Source: Parus major
Taxonomy: Eukaryota; Chordata; Aves; Passeriformes; Paridae
Reading direction: 5' to 3'
DNA: 64,000 bases
Assembly (NCBI RefSeq): GCF_001522545.3
Contig: NC_031774.1
Span: 52,897,300 to 52,961,299 of the forward strand
Part shown: positions 25,756 to 40,100 of the stretch, one piece after another
How the letters are laid out: every line of letters begins with the position of its first letter
Position numbering within the stretch: the stretch's first letter is position 1
Translations under genes and position numbers: made by a program
Notes under the pieces: generated by a model
What the model saw: only the letters and a program-made list of their open reading frames with translations
What the model was told of the DNA's origin: nothing
The model's database searches: none

Positions 25756-27620
25756 CTCTCCTCACTTCTACTTATTCCCAAGCAGGCACTCACCCAAGTA
25801 TGTGTGACAGTAAAACAACTACACAGCCTGTGGTGAGGCCTCCAAACCAAACCAGAGCTCTGTGCTGGCCCCTTCCCTTGCTTAGGCAGCATCTAGAGAT
25901 GGGTTGGCAGCTGGGGATGGGAGAAGAGTTGGGACACATTGTGACATGTACTTTGTAAAGTTTTTCTTAGTACTTCCATGCCATTCATAATTCATGTTGA
26001 ATAATACTTATCTGTGCTGTGCCACCAGCTGCTTATTGTTTTATAGCAGTGCCATTAGCTCACTACCAGAAAATGACAATGAACACCAAATACAGCTGGG
26101 CTGTTAATGCAGGAACATAATGCATAGAAAGAAATTGAGATCAAGTGCATATGCAGAAGCACTTGCTCCAGGATATCCTAAATGATTAATGGCATCATAG
26201 GAAACATTACTCTACCCTTGACTAATAAAACACTTAAGTCCTGTTGCAAGTTCTGAAAATTTAAGAAGACAATCTGCATTTCTTCTTACCTTCAAGATCT
26301 TGTATAGGAATTCAATATTTACTTTTCTTATCTTTCACTTCTGTTGCTTCTAACACTTTTTAGTAACAGTCTTGGTTTCATTTTTTGCCCTAGTTCATAT
26401 TTGCTAATAAATTTTTCCATGTTGACATGGAAGATTTGTTCGTCTGTCTCTGCAGACAGCGAATGAAAACCATCTGAATATGAAAAATAGCAGGTAGTCC
26501 ATTCACACTGATTATTAACATGACCATGTCCTGTCTTAGTCTGTTTTGTCCCCAGCTGGTTCTCCACTCTGTTTTAGCCTCCAGCAAGGTATTTTCAAAA
26601 TCATGCCAAGACAGGACTCACTGTATCCTCCTGATTTTAGCCCTTCCATACTGACTACCCTTCTAAGTTTCCCTTGTGCTTTTTTATTTTCCCATCTCCA
26701 AGTTTATTTATAGTGTTGGCCCTAATGCTTTTTGTCAATAACATTACTTTTTACATAGAGGACTTATATTTGCATGAGGGGTGGTTTTCTTAAAAAAAAA
26801 CCAATTTTGCAATGCTCTATTGTAAATGATGCTGTGTGAGACCACATGCTCACATCTGGATAGTGGCTGTCCTAGTAGTTTGCTCTGAAATGAATGCTGC
26901 TCACCCTTGTAGTTTGTGCATTTAACTGATGATAAGTCCATTTATTCTTTTGTATTCCCAGCTGAAATTCTCAATGCCTTCTTCTTCATCAGAATTTAAA
27001 GTGAGTGATATGCAATCAGGAGGGTTTTTAGAGAACAGTATGGTGCCTGTCGTTTTACCTGTGCACTTAACAGGCGTTCATTTTTCTCACCAAAGGGCAG
27101 TGGCACTCACAGGCATAAGGAGCTACCAGGAAACACTCAGCCTGGCTATTTAATGTCGAGCAGGACATTTTACTGGAGCAAATTTGCAGCATTTCTCTAT
27201 AGCTGTAAATTGGCCATAACTTGGTGTAGTCACCTGGCACTCTGGGGCCAATGAGGGCTCATGGCTATCTATATGTTCTTTTATTACCAAAAGATTAAAA
27301 GCTTTTTACAGAATAATGACTATTTCTGTTGCCATGCCACTTTGAGAGTCTGATTTTTAAGCCCTTTTGGGGCTCGGTAGCAAGGAGTGGGTGTATGCTA
27401 TTACCTTGCACTTGAACTGTGACAGGAATGAGATCATTGGCATGGAAAGAGTTTCAGCACTGTCCTGTGCAAAGTAACCAACCTACAAGGTAATCAACCT
27501 TCAGAGCTGAATATTTAAATCCTCTGTAGGTGTAAAATGTGTGCTACAGACATTAGAGAGAAAAGGGAAAGGAGATGTCTGGGCAGTGGTGTCAGGAAAC
27601 CATAGCTTCATTTAAGTAAA

Positions 27621-27682
27621 AGGTCAAAGGTTGGACTCAATGATCTTAGAGAACTTTTACAACCTAAATGATTCTGTGGGTC
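27621..27682 (+). mobile_element. CR1 LINE 3' tail fragment
   Basis: The segment reads as the terminal part of a CR1 element in sense orientation: a GGTTGGACTCAATGATCTTAGA-like core, then a CAACCTAAATGATTCTGTG-like end. This is the classic avian CR1 3' terminus, which ends in an ATTCTATG-type octamer. Only about 60 bases are recognisable, as expected from severe 5' truncation. It is the only plus-strand CR1 I recognise in the window. Confidence 0.85.
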
Positions 27683-30600
27683 TGGAAAGAGATATGGTGA
27701 CTTGACTGGGGTCTCCTACACTGAATGGGCTCCTGTGGTGGTTGAGGTCCACTCAGCAGTGCAACAGTTTTCATAGTATCTGTACCCAAAATCCATGGCA
27801 GCTGCATGATCCTTCTTGGATAAACTTGGCTTTTCCACTGCTGTGGTCCTTGCTGGGAGATGTGTTTCTTGGTGACAAAAGCAACAAAACAGCAACAAAG
27901 GGAAATTTGCAGTGGATGGCACAACACATATCATCAAATCTGTCTTGAAGAGCAGCAGGCACCTCTCAGACTTATAAAGACATGGTGCACTGTAAGGAAA
28001 ATCCCAGCAATTTCACACGCCACATGAGCTGTGGTCTGAATTAATGGAAGCAATTTGTGTGTTGTGCTTCCTTCTAAAGTCCTGTTAAATGTCTTTCAAG
28101 AACACTGCGTAGTTTTAGTCTGTGCTGCTCATTTTCCTCATTGATCAAACTGTAGATGTATAAAATAGCATATTACAAGGAATCATACTTAAATCTATCA
28201 ATATTTCCCAGTGAACCTGTATATTAATTCAGATTAGACCTCCTACTGTTTTAATTCTGTAACCTGAGTATACCACACTCCCAATACATCATGTATTATA
28301 AAAGATACATGCTCAAGATGCTGTTAAGCTAATCACTGTTATTTTTCACTTGACACACTGCATTTATGTTTTTGATAAGACTTTGTATCATCTGCCTATT
28401 TTCTAGACCTGTGAGAAAAACATATATGCAATGCAGATTCACTCAGAAATCTATGTTTTTCATACACAATTTTAAACTTCTAAAATATTTCAAAGTTCTT
28501 ATTAACTTTTTGGGTATTTTTGAATCTTGGCATATGTGTGAAGATCTGATAAGTAGAAAATCAAACTAATTTCCTTAGAATTAATACTTCTTTATGTGTC
28601 TGGAGACTGAAATAATTTTTTAAATTATGGTTCCTCCCTAGAAAAAAGCCAGTAGAACACAGTTCCTGATTTCCATGTGTAATGGAAAAGTAGTCCCTTT
28701 CCTTATTGGTAAAGTGACTTAAGACCCTAAAAATATACTGTAAAATTAACCAAATTCAGTTAGTATTCAACAAGTAGTATATCTCAGATAAAGATTTTCA
28801 AAGAAGTCAAGAGAACTCAGTATTTGTCTTTTATGCATATGAGTACATTGGGATATCTTCCAGCAGTGTTTTTTGGAGGATGTGTCTGCTCAATACATTT
28901 CTGTGGAAACCTTATCTGCATTGGCATTTATAAGACTGAGAGAGAAACATCATCCAGGTAAGGTCATTGTATGAAGATAAAATGAGATGAAAAACTATGC
29001 ACATAATGCTGCATGGAACTCCAAACATTATTTTTTTCAGCATTATTTTCCCTGGGCAAAGTCAAACTCTGTCCTCTCCTTTCAGTACTTTACCTCCCTC
29101 ATCTATTTATCTCCTTGCTCCCTCTGATGTGAAATACCTTCTTTTACTTTCCTGATGTTTAGCAGCTGGAAATGTGCTGAGGATGGAACCCTATGAAAAA
29201 GGCTGAGGCAATGTCAAATGAGTATCAGATTTCCTAAACTTGGTCTGGCCTTTTGTCTTTTGCTAAAGGAAAGTGGAAGGGCATGAGGATGAAGGGCCAA
29301 GGGGGACAAAAAAAAAAAGGTGGATTTGAACAGCAGGCAGGACCTGAAAACTCCATAAAAGCTGTTTAAAAATCCTGAGTCAGAGAAGACAACAAGTGAC
29401 AAGTTTTTAACAGTAGACAGATTTTATGGCAAAGAAGCAAAGTATTTCTGTGTTTAACTGTGCTTACAATTAATCAACTTTTCATTCTGTTCATTAAGCT
29501 TCATTATTATGAAGCAGTGTATTATTGTCACAAAGGAGTGGATTTGATTAAATTTTGAAGTGGAGCAATTCAAAAATAGTACTGCAACCTAACAGAGCTT
29601 GGTAAAATCCACACACAGGGGTTCTCTCACATTAAATCCAGTAGAAATGGTCCCTATTTATCAGATAAGAGTTTGGATGTAGGTCCTGGGACCTTCTTAT
29701 TTGTCTCTCTATAGTATATGGATGTGTGTGTGTTTATAAAGCTACTTATAGAGTTTCATACCCAACTACAGGATTGATTTTCCCTGTTGCATATCAGCTC
29801 AGGTGCCAGTGTGGTGATGTTAATGTTCTGACGTGTGAATGATTTTAGTTACTCAAACACAGACTTATAATGGGGCAATTTTCTCAAGTTCTTTTTTTCC
29901 ATCAGGAAATTTTCTCCTTCAAGGAGTAATTTCTGAGGCACTCTCTTTTAATTAAAGCCAGTTGGCATGTGATTTTTTGCTTAATGCATAATTGGGTTTT
30001 CACTAGACTAGAAAACCCAAAGAAATCTGGACTGAGTGTATGTGTTGACTTTCCCCAAGCAAAGATGTGACTAGGTACCTTTGAGCACCATTTTCAACCT
30101 ATGATAAAAAACTTGCTGCAGTGTTCAGGCAAAGAATTATATTTATTGTTGATCTTATAAAGAATCTGAAATCAAGTCCAACCAGTATCTCTTCCCATTT
30201 CTGCTAGATATATAAAGCTCCTTAGCCATCTTTTATTTCTTTTACTCTTAACACTTCTTTTTTCAGGTTGTCCTATAAACTTGGTTCTTCTCACTGATGA
30301 TGCCCTGATCAACAAAACACACAACTACTTCTCCTTGCAATGCAGACATTTATTTGCCTATTATCCAGAGAAAAATTGCACATGGTAATTCACCAAAGCC
30401 AAATTATCCTGTAATCCCATTCTGGGATTTTTCTTTACCAGGGCATGTTCCATGTTGTGTAAAATGAGGGACTGGACATTATTTTAGGACCTGTTCCAAA
30501 TCCTGTTCACTTCCTGAGGAACTTTATGCCTTTCAAGTGAATGCTTCAATTAAAAATGCACTTGGATGTATGAAGCCAAACATAGAGTCTGGCCTCAGGA

Positions 30601-31830
30601 AATCCATGGTTCTCGTTTCCTCTGGATCCCTTGGGAAAATGTGCTTGTTATGAAATCTTAATGATGTCCTGCCTTTAGGAATTGCTCCTGCTGCCTTTCT
30701 CTCACTTACATAATTACATGTGCTCTGCTGAAATCTGCAATGAACAATGTTTGGGACAGGCCAAGACTTGTTTGCATTGTTGACACAAACAGTTTGACAG
30801 AAAGCCCTGGGATTATTCATGTGAAAGAACTCAGCAGGATGCAGCCCTCTCTCTCATTGCTCTAGCACTTGATTTTGGGGAATATTCACAGTCTTTCACA
30901 GATTCATGTGTCCCTAACTGCTGAGGAGCACGCTCTGAGCACACAGACATATTTCTCTGTGTACTTCTTGACTGCCAGCTCAGTTTGCTGGCCAGGAGAT
31001 GCTGTTCTGTGATAAAAAATATTTCCTAATCAAAACCTGATTTTTGTCCTCAGATGGTGGTAACAGTCTTTCAAATAGTGCTGAAGTGGCAGGATCTCTG
31101 CTCTTCTGAGTTTGGAGTGATGTCAGATGCTCATGTCTGCTGGCCCAGGCCTGTGCTGTCACAGCAAGGCAGGGGAGGGGATGGCTGGCACTGGACTCTG
31201 AATATTCAGATGCATTACAAAGTTGAGGGGCTGCAAAAGCTGAGGCTGACTGCTCCTGCCACAGTCACTTCTAAGCCAGAGATGCTGCTATATATTACAA
31301 TTACCAAAAAAAAAAAAATTACATATTGCTTTGTTAGTCCTTGACTGTGCTATCCTAGTTTTCACAGGATTCTCTTTCCAGAGAATTTTGGTTGGAATAA
31401 AGGAAATATGAACAAAACTGGTTCATTTCCAAAAATTGGCATTTTTTCTGTAAATGTAATTGCTAATATGTCTGTCAACCAGTTTTGCTACTTGCTGTAT
31501 GCTTTGAAACTAGTCCTGTCTGTGCACTCTGGAACTCCTTAAAGCCTCATTTTTCTCCCAGTACAACAGCAGAAAAGGTTAAAAACTGGCACCTTTTTGC
31601 ATAGATAAATCAAAGCTATGAGGACTTTTATCTCAGCTTGGACTTTTTTCTCATTTTAGAAACCTACATCTTACTATATATGCTATAAATAAGGGATTAT
31701 ATGTCTTTTGTGCATCCTAGATGCAATATGAGGTGGCACCATACCATTGGGACATTTGGGAAGAACTGGTTCTCAGGGAATTTCCTTTTTTAGTTTAATA
31801 ACCAGAAAACTCTTCATGAGGGCTTGGGAC
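27683..31830. other. Non-coding unique DNA, no gene seen
   Basis: AT-rich sequence with short uninformative open frames. A short GT-rich patch occurs near 29725, with A runs near 29309-29320 and 31305-31318. A 94-base open segment at 28864-28957 is followed by a good GTAAGG donor-like word, but the acceptor-like side is weak and two reading frames are open. I do not call it an exon. Confidence 0.7.
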
Positions 31831-31832
31831 TA

Positions 31833-31889
<57 letters not shown>

Positions 31890-31911
31890 GTAATAATAAT
31901 AGTAGTAGTAC
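31831..31911. repeat. (TAA)n microsatellite with TAG variants
   Basis: A pure TAA run of about 56 bases (31834-31889) is flanked by TAG/TAGTAG variant units on both sides. The length suggests it would be polymorphic between individuals. The interruptions at both ends look like decay of the array edges. Confidence 0.95.
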
Positions 31912-34110
31912 AATGGGAAATTTTTTTTCAACTTAAGTAGGAGAATTTGGAGGTGGTTTTACACATGAACACGGATGACTAGAACAAATTTTTCTTTGAC
32001 AAATAGGTTAAAAATATATGCAAAAAAAATAGCACAGCAATGTTTTTAGAGCTGAATTGTTTGTCAGGATGTGTGGGATATTTGTCATTCATTAAATCTT
32101 TTTCCTTAGATTTGCAACGTGAAAGTAGAAGCAGGGACAGGGAACTGTGATTACCTGGTTTATCCTTTGAGATCAGGGTGGTGGACTTAAGTTTAAGGGC
32201 TGTTAAGGAACATTTTTTCTCCTCCCTAAATTAAATGGAAAAAAATAGCAACATGAGCACACAAAGAACAAAACATGGAATAAGATTCCTCTATAACTCC
32301 TTTTCCTCCTTTCCCCCAGGACAAAAATGAAAACCACTTTAGAGGAAATTCTTATATTTATATAAAATAAGGTGGGTTTTTTTCCCTGCTACCATCTAAT
32401 TTCCAATGAATAAGAATTACTTTCAAGCTATGTCAGACGGAATTTTAGTTGAATTTACCCTGAGCTATATAAGAGTTAGAAAGTGAGACCTTTTTTCCAT
32501 AGATGAGTCTGTTCATGGCTTGCATATTGCAGTTTGCCTTATTACATCTCTTGGATTGAAGCCTAAGGCTCTTTGAGTTGCCCAAAACTGAAGGACCCTT
32601 ACAAGCTTTGACAACCAACAACCTGCATTAACAAATGATGTGGATATTTCATTTGAAGTGGGAAGAATAAAGAACATTGCTTTAAGTAAGTGAGGAAAAT
32701 GAAAGACTTAATACAGGCTGAGTACAAAAGATGAGTCCAAACCTGATTGCTTTCTGTAGAATAATTAAAAGGAGGCACTCTACAAAAGGTACTGTTTGAC
32801 AAGTTCCTTCTTCAAGTGTTTTTCATTTATTTTCTCCATTTCTTCTGCTCTTTTGGCACACAGTGATCCACTGACTGCTACCTTCATTAGCAGTTAAATT
32901 AGTGTAGTCTGACCAAGACACTTTTGCAGAGAAACAGAGTCGGGGGACTTAGACCCAGCTTTTCATGGTGGCCACTTGGAAAAGTGGTGTTCCAGTTTTC
33001 ACACAAAATATTTATACACTGGGAGAAATTCAAACACATTCAGAAACCATGGCTGTTGAGACACATGACTTTTACAGAAGTTTTCAAGCACTCCCAGTCT
33101 TTGGCAATTTTCCACACAAGCTGAACCTCCCATTCTTTTACTTCCATTGGCAGCATCTCTGAAAACTGCAATGAGCTTTTGTTAAATCCAGCTATAATCC
33201 TGTAGGCCTCATGATGCAAACCCTGAGCCACATCCTCAGTGACATTTAAAAGTTATGTTAGCCATCCCTGCAATAATAATGTACTAAGTTCTCAGGGAGA
33301 AAGAAGGAGGCTGTAATGTAAGGTTTTTTAAAATAGAGAAAATTTTGAGGAATGAGATGTATTAATCATCAAAATGGATCAACACACAAGAAGTAGAAAA
33401 TGAATAATGTGCCCCTCTGAGCTTCTGGAATAATCAGGTTCAGTTCATATACCATGAACCATGAAATGTGGTCAGCGGTTGGTATTATCTGAAAATTATT
33501 TTGATAAAATGATACTTTCTATAAGGAAAATAGCTACACAGTAGGAAACATATATTACTCTTATTTTAAGGGATCCCATGATTATGTTTTATAGCAGCTC
33601 TTTAATCACTCCTGCTGAAATGAGCTCTACTCTGCAAGTGTAGCAGAGCTACAAGTCACTGGAACTGGGGAAGGATTTCTGATTTTTAAGTGGAGAGGCA
33701 GAGCTCTCTATAATAATGGTACAAGGCAGTTCTTCACAGCCCCTTGCCACAGAACTTCACTTTGTCTTGGGAAGGAGCTGACAAACTGCCATAGCCACAA
33801 CTAATGTCTGGAGCTGTCACTTCAGAAAGGGAGAATTTTTAGAACAAGCCCCTTGTCAGGCAGCAGCAGATGTCCTTGTGTTTTAGCTATTGTGGCTCAG
33901 GACCTGGAGAACATTATGTAAGAAGTGTAGTCCAGGATTACAGATTCCTCTGAACACTCATTTTGAGGGATTGTTTAAATCCCTGCTTTTGTTTTTATTG
34001 GACAAGGTTTTTAAAATACACTTCAAAATACAAAGATATGTAAGGGTCAAGGATGATATTCAGAAGCACCCAGGTGCCAAATTCTTATCAAATATGGCAA
34101 GCTTTAAATC
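31912..34110. other. Non-coding unique DNA, no gene seen
   Basis: AT-rich sequence. The open frames at 32924-33124 and 32965-33162 overlap in different frames and neither resembles a known protein. No repeat family is recognised. Confidence 0.7.
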
Positions 34111-34190
34111 GTGGAATCACTGAATGGTTTGGGTTGGAAAGGACCTTAAACATCATCTAGGTCCAGACCCCCTGCCATGGGCAGGGAAGC
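34111..34190 (-). mobile_element. CR1 LINE 3' tail fragment
   Basis: Reading along the plus strand, the segment begins GTGGAATCACTGAATGG, followed by GGTTTGGGTTGGAAAGGACC, the reverse complement of the CR1 3' terminus. It continues with a CATCATCTAG core and a CCCCTGCCATGGGCAGGGA stretch typical of avian CR1. After about 80 bases the match ends, so the copy is strongly 5' truncated. The sequence is close to the usual CR1 pattern, suggesting a moderately young insertion. Confidence 0.9.
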
Positions 34191-37100
34191 AAATATCAAT
34201 CTGCTTTTTTTAGGCTCTTAAGGACTAGGAATATTCTGATTTTCTATGTCAGGCTATGCACCAACTGAGGGCAACAACAGCCTGGATCCAGGACTGTGTC
34301 CTGATCTAATCACAGTCAGGTAGCAGAGGATTGAAGAAGTCTAGCAGTGAAAAGCAGCATTGAAGCTTCAGTCACGCAATTCCTCTGGGTTTTAATGAGT
34401 CATGAAAATTTATCCTGGTTTGTAATGCAGACAGAACACAAACATCCAACAGTAAAATGCATTGTCCTGAGCTCATTCTCCATCACACCTGAAGGCAGCT
34501 CCACACTTGAGCATCTCACAGACCTGGCCTAGTGTTTTCTTGGGTACAGCTGTTGCTCATCTCCAGTTTCCTGCCTTTGGAAGATCTTGTGTATCTTCTT
34601 TCTACAAATCTTTCTCCTGTCTATGTCTTTGGTATCTCTGGCTATTGTGGCTTCTGGCAGGGATGTCTTCTATGGATGAGTATTGGGGAAAATGGGTTTT
34701 TTTATGGTATTACCTATAGGGTTATTTTGTTTTAAGATTGAGGTTTGGAAAAAAAAATAGAGAAGAAATCTCTTGATACATTTAGGTATGGATCTGTGTT
34801 TAAAATTAAGAGCTTTTCTTCTGCCTGAATCTAGCTGGTTTTTTTCACTACATGTAAAATATGGCTGTAAATACAGTTTACATTTTACTTTTTGTTTCAA
34901 CAGTTGAAATGTCACAGAAGTGAAAATGTTGTGACTTGTTTATTATTCAGGATTATTTTGCCAAGTGAATAGGAAAAGCTTTTCAGCACTAACTTGGATT
35001 TGTGTTTAGATCACATAATAAGTCACCTCAATTATCAACAGCAAAAATATCTCTTTCTTTAAAGAGACATTTTGATATTTATCAGTTCCTATTGTGTGGT
35101 ATTATTTCCTATTCTACACTGTAGTTTAAAGGTCAATGATGAAGTCATTGGGGATTTAGTCATTCTAGAGCTCTAGTACTTTAATTTGACAAAACTGATT
35201 AGGAATTTGTAGTTGTTGGAACCCATGAGAAAAATAATTTAGCTATTGATCTATTTCTATGTTCAGAACAGAGTTTCAGTCCTTTTATTTTATTTCATGC
35301 TTCCCTGTTGGATTTTGAGTGGCAAAATGAATTTTCAAGAGGTCTGAAAATTCATAAAATATATTGGTGGGACTTTTACAAAGTATTTTGTGAGCTGGTG
35401 AAACAATGTAATATTCTTCTCTCCTACTTTCTTATGGATAGAGGTACTTTTCAAGCAAAATCATAATCTTGAGGGAAAAAAACCCCAAACCACTGAAAAA
35501 TGGAAATGTAGGATATTTCAATTATCTTCTTACATTTCCAATGATATTCATAGAAGGCACATACCTAAACTCCAGGTTTTTGTATTAAACTTTTTTTTTT
35601 TTTTCCCCAAGAAATAATCTCTAACTATAAAAAAATTACAATTATTCCATAGGAAAACATAAGTAAAGACAGCACAGGTTAGGGTACAAAATGTGATGGG
35701 AAAAGGACTAAGAAGGATGGGATTTGGACCAAATTTTGTTGCAGGAAGCCACCTGTGGGAGTTTTTCTAATAAATTCCTGCCATTGTTACATTATCACAT
35801 TTTATCTCAATCTCTTTAGTCAGCAAATGAAGAGTGTTATGGCTTTTTGCATAGCTAAAAAATGGTGTCAATTTACTGCTCAGAAAGCTCATCTTGACTG
35901 ACAGTCATCAAAGGGAAGGTATGATAAATGAAAGATTTTATGTATTTAGATATTGCTGATAGGTTTTATGCTATCAAACATTAAATTTATCACCTGTAAT
36001 TTGGGAGAAAATAGGAAAAAATATTGCTTTTAGAATTGCGGGTTACATCAATTCCATTTCATTTTATAGTGGGGAAAAAGAATATCCCTGAGTTCTGAAG
36101 ACCTAAGAGAACACAAGTCCTCCTTCCAGTCAGGCTATTTTTAATAATAGATCTTCATGAGCTGGCAGTTTCCTGAGTGGGAGAGGTGACTTCACTGCAG
36201 TCTGTAAGTACCTTCACAAGGAGAAAATGAAGGTACTGAAGATCTCTTTAACCAATCTAAGAAAAGCCCAAGATGAATCAATTGCTGGAAATGGAAGAGA
36301 GATGAATTTAGATTAAATGTAATTTTTTTAACCATCAGTAAGATTAAATGTTGGAATAGGTTCCCAGGACAGAGATCCTCCATTTCCCAAGATTTTTTGG
36401 CCCAGAGTTAAAGAACTTTTGAGCATCAGTATTTTAGCTAAGTTATTTTTTTAGAAAATTACTGGGTGTTTGGTTTAGTAACTGGATAAAATGTAATGGT
36501 AAGGGTGATCAAGCCATGTACTGATCCCTTCCAGTCTGAAGCACTGTGAATCTTAGAGGAAAAAGCTCATATAGCTGGGCAGATGAAAGTTCTTGTGTTG
36601 GGTTTAAACTCGTGTCTTACATAGGTAACAGAAGATGCTGCTGCCACATGTTGGCCTCAAGCAAACATTTATATTGGTATAAACAACTGTGTTTGTGCTC
36701 TGTACAATAAAAACCCCCTTTCCCTCCTCCTCTATTTCCAAGGTTTTCTCTGTCTTGAGTTTCATTTGGAGGGCTTTCCCTCCCTGTTCTCTGGTCTCCA
36801 TGATGCTCTGAGCTGTGTTTCCAGCACCCATGGTGCTGCTGCTCTCTCTGCCCTACCCAATCACCCCTGGCTCAGTGTGGGACTTGGAGGCTGCCTTCAG
36901 ATTCCTTCCATTGCACATTTTCCAAAGATGCCTTCACAGAACTTCTAGATATCTCATTAAGCATGGAGTAAAGCCCAGAGTCCTACCTCACCTTTCTTAA
37001 AGTCTCAGCTATTCATGAAATTGTGCTAAGACTGGTAAGTTTGCCCCAGTTTCTGTGCCCTCCATCCTGCAGCATTTCTGATCTCTTGTATTTCTTATTT

Positions 37101-40100
37101 TTATGTTATTAGTATCTTCTATGCTTTTTTGCTGATTAGGGAATGAACTGCATGCAACCAACAGCAGCCTTTTTTTACTTCCTCATCAGCTAAACATGGA
37201 TGAATAATTTAAACTATGAGTGAGTTTGAACTTCTTTCCCTAACATTTTTATTTCCTATTGTATTGCTTGATTTTAATCACTCAAATGATCATGAAGGAC
37301 TGCTATAATGCCATGATTAAGAGAAAATTAGAAGATTTCTTTTCCTTCACCTTGTTCACCTGTCACTTTGGATAGCTCAGCAGAGCCTGTTACCTCAATC
37401 AAGTTTCCATGCTGCTTTTTTTACTTTGGAGGTGCTGAAATGCCATGCCCTGAGACAAGAGCAAGCAGCCCTCAGGTTTCTCAAATCTTTCAGCAACCAT
37501 CTGATAGCATTTTGCAGTGTTCTGAGAGGCTCATGGCAAAAAATCATATCCCATTTGCTAGGTCAGGTATGGTAGAGAGGAAACCCTTTATTCTCTCCAC
37601 ATGAACTGGTAAAGGAGAAAGAAGAGATTATATAATTTACCAAAAAGATGAAGTTTAATTATGCTAGAAAGAACAGCTATGCCATCCCTCTGTGCCATGG
37701 AAGGAGAATGGTGTTTGTGAGGCTACTCTGCCCACACGTGCCAGCCCAGCTCTTGATCTAATTTATGGCAGTCTGCACTCAGAGTCCCTTTCTTGGCTTT
37801 AATGAGGCTCCCTGAATGAAGAGGAAGAACTGAATTCAACCCAGTTCTGTGCCTACAAAAGTGACTTTCATGTCTCAAAAGCACTGATATTTTCTACTTG
37901 GCATTATGCACATAATTCTTTTTGCCTGGCTTCTGTCATTTACAAACAAGTGTCTAGCAGAAAACGATTGTGAAGGATCTGTTCCCAGATTGAGACACAG
38001 ACACAGCACTCTGCTTACAATTGTACCATCCATTCTGTTTGCCTTATGGTTGTCAATGACTTTCACATCAGCCCATTTTCTCCCTTCTAACAGAAGGCAT
38101 TAGCATATTTAAAGCATCTTCTTTCATTGTTTCATTGGGTGACCTTAGCAAAACCTCCAGTCCTGAATAGGAAGCAGGACTGAAAGAGCATGTTGAACAA
38201 CTAGGGATAATTGCAACAGATACCACAGATACTTCAATTCACTGTTTAGAGCTACTTAGTTGACTTCAAATGTTTGTTTTCTAACACACAATAATTTTCT
38301 AACACACAATTGCCAGCACAATAGTTTTGATTGTCTTCTGCTGATGGTCTTACATTGATAAAACTGAATACAATTATCAATTCACTGAATGTGAGTGAAA
38401 TGCAGAGGTTCTGTATATTTAAAAGTGAGGGATTTTTTTCATTGGTAAAGCTAAAATGGATCTCTTATTTGACATGATTTATAGCAGCAGGTCTGATAAC
38501 CACCCAGGTTCAGTCTATTGCTCATAAAATGGATAGATTATTATCTTCTTTTATTAAATTCATGCATGGCTTGCTGTTGAAGCTGTATATTAAAAGGAAA
38601 ACAAATATGGTATAGCTGTATCCTGCTATCAATTCAATGAATAGACTTCCTACCATGCCCGATCAATGGGGAATTTGGTGTGAAATCAATGTCCAGCTCT
38701 GGCCCATAGCAGTCAGTCCTCCTGAGAACAGTATATCCATGTTAATGTCACATTCAAATAAGAGCAAATTCCTATTACCCTGGAAATCAGTGAACCCTTT
38801 ACTGTTGATTTAAAGGTGGGGTGGCTGTGGGGAGTGAGGCCTTGACACTTTTAGTAGAGTTTAAAAGGCTTTTATTCTCTTTATTGTTAAAGGTATGACA
38901 ACTTCAGGTTTGCAATTTGACAGAGAGCTGAAAACAGCTGCATCACAGATCTGTTCCTCTATGAAGTCAGGCAAAAGAAATTGGCTTTCTACCCTGTTGG
39001 TAATTTTCCATTATCTGCTTTACTTACTGACTGTAAAAGGTTTTTCTTTTTTTAGATCCATACATCCAATAACACCTATGCTAATACTACTTTTTATTAG
39101 GAGCTGGGGGGAACTGGCAATGTCTGCACGTCAATATTTCCTTCATTTTTTTTTTTTTTCTGACCACATGCACCCAGATGCAAAGTTTCAGCCCTCCCTT
39201 TATTTTGATAAGTTGCATCAGTGATAGATACATTACATCACTCAAGGCCATTCATTTCCTGCCCTGGAGCAGCAGGACAGATAGGACTGCAGGGGGACAA
39301 CTCTCCAGCCAGCTGGAATATCTTCTCCACATCTTCTGTGGAGAAGTGACACCTTAGGCAGACTTGTCATTCTTAGAACTGTAAGGGTACAGGCTGCAGG
39401 AATATAGGAAAAGCTGACACATCAGCAGGGAAAACTCAGCATTCTAAGCTTTTGGCTGTACCATTAAACAGATTTCTTAAGCTTCAAATATTAGCTTAGT
39501 CATATATTTTTGGTCTTTTCCATTATTCCTTAGCTCTCTGTTATTCAAAGCATAGTTGTGTGGGTTTAGTTGATTATGGTCCTGTAGATTTTAAATGTTC
39601 TGTGTTAGACTATATTTAAACAGCAGTAATCACAGGACTCTGATCAGTGACTTGGAAATATGAAAACTTCATGATGGGGGGAAAAAGGGGTAGAGACATT
39701 ACAATGTTAAACTGTTGCCTGGAAAGTGTTTAAAATAACTAGGAATTAGCTTTAGTGGGAAAACCTTGAAACTCTGGTGATTTTATTCATCATTCCAGGT
39801 AACATAGGAGAAAGCAGTGAAGTTTTAATTACCCTAATTTAAAAATACAGAAAATATTCAACATACTATGGTTTCTTTTTTTAGCAGTGCAAGCTTAAAG
39901 AACATGCCCAGCAGATTCCCCACCTGATTCTTGACATCTAAAGGCTTAGGAAAGTTGTGGCTAAAGCTGGACCCAGTGTTAAGCTGCTTTATTGCATCTC
40001 TGCTTTCCTCTGGATGTAGAAGCAGTGGGGATGAAAAGAGCAGAGGAAATGGGCCAGGCAAAAGCAGATTGAGAAGGAAGAAAAGCAGAAGCACAGAAGA

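Larger units (their letters stand above)
19426..27620. other. Non-coding unique DNA with candidate regulatory blocks
   Basis: No gene is supported. It holds a perfect 14-bp-arm inverted repeat (22240-22272) and a two-copy 29-bp tandem duplication (25698-25755). It also contains an octamer-type word ATGCAAAT at 23645-23652 in an AT-rich block. A motif-dense stretch at 24215-24330 contains two similar ATTAATATT-centred words. Several exon-like segments bounded by splice-site-like sequences occur at 21414-21464 (minus), about 26328-26452 (minus) and 26962-27000 (plus). These are treated as chance pseudo-exons unless transcripts show otherwise. Confidence 0.65.

Noticed and set aside
28864..28957. 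94-base segment ending at a good GTAAGG donor word
   Set aside because: The acceptor side is a weak polypyrimidine tract and two frames are open, so it is not distinguishable from chance.
36600..36740. Possible LTR-like segment with an AATAAA word before a pyrimidine tract
   Set aside because: No terminal inverted dinucleotides, second LTR or retroviral internal sequence could be seen.
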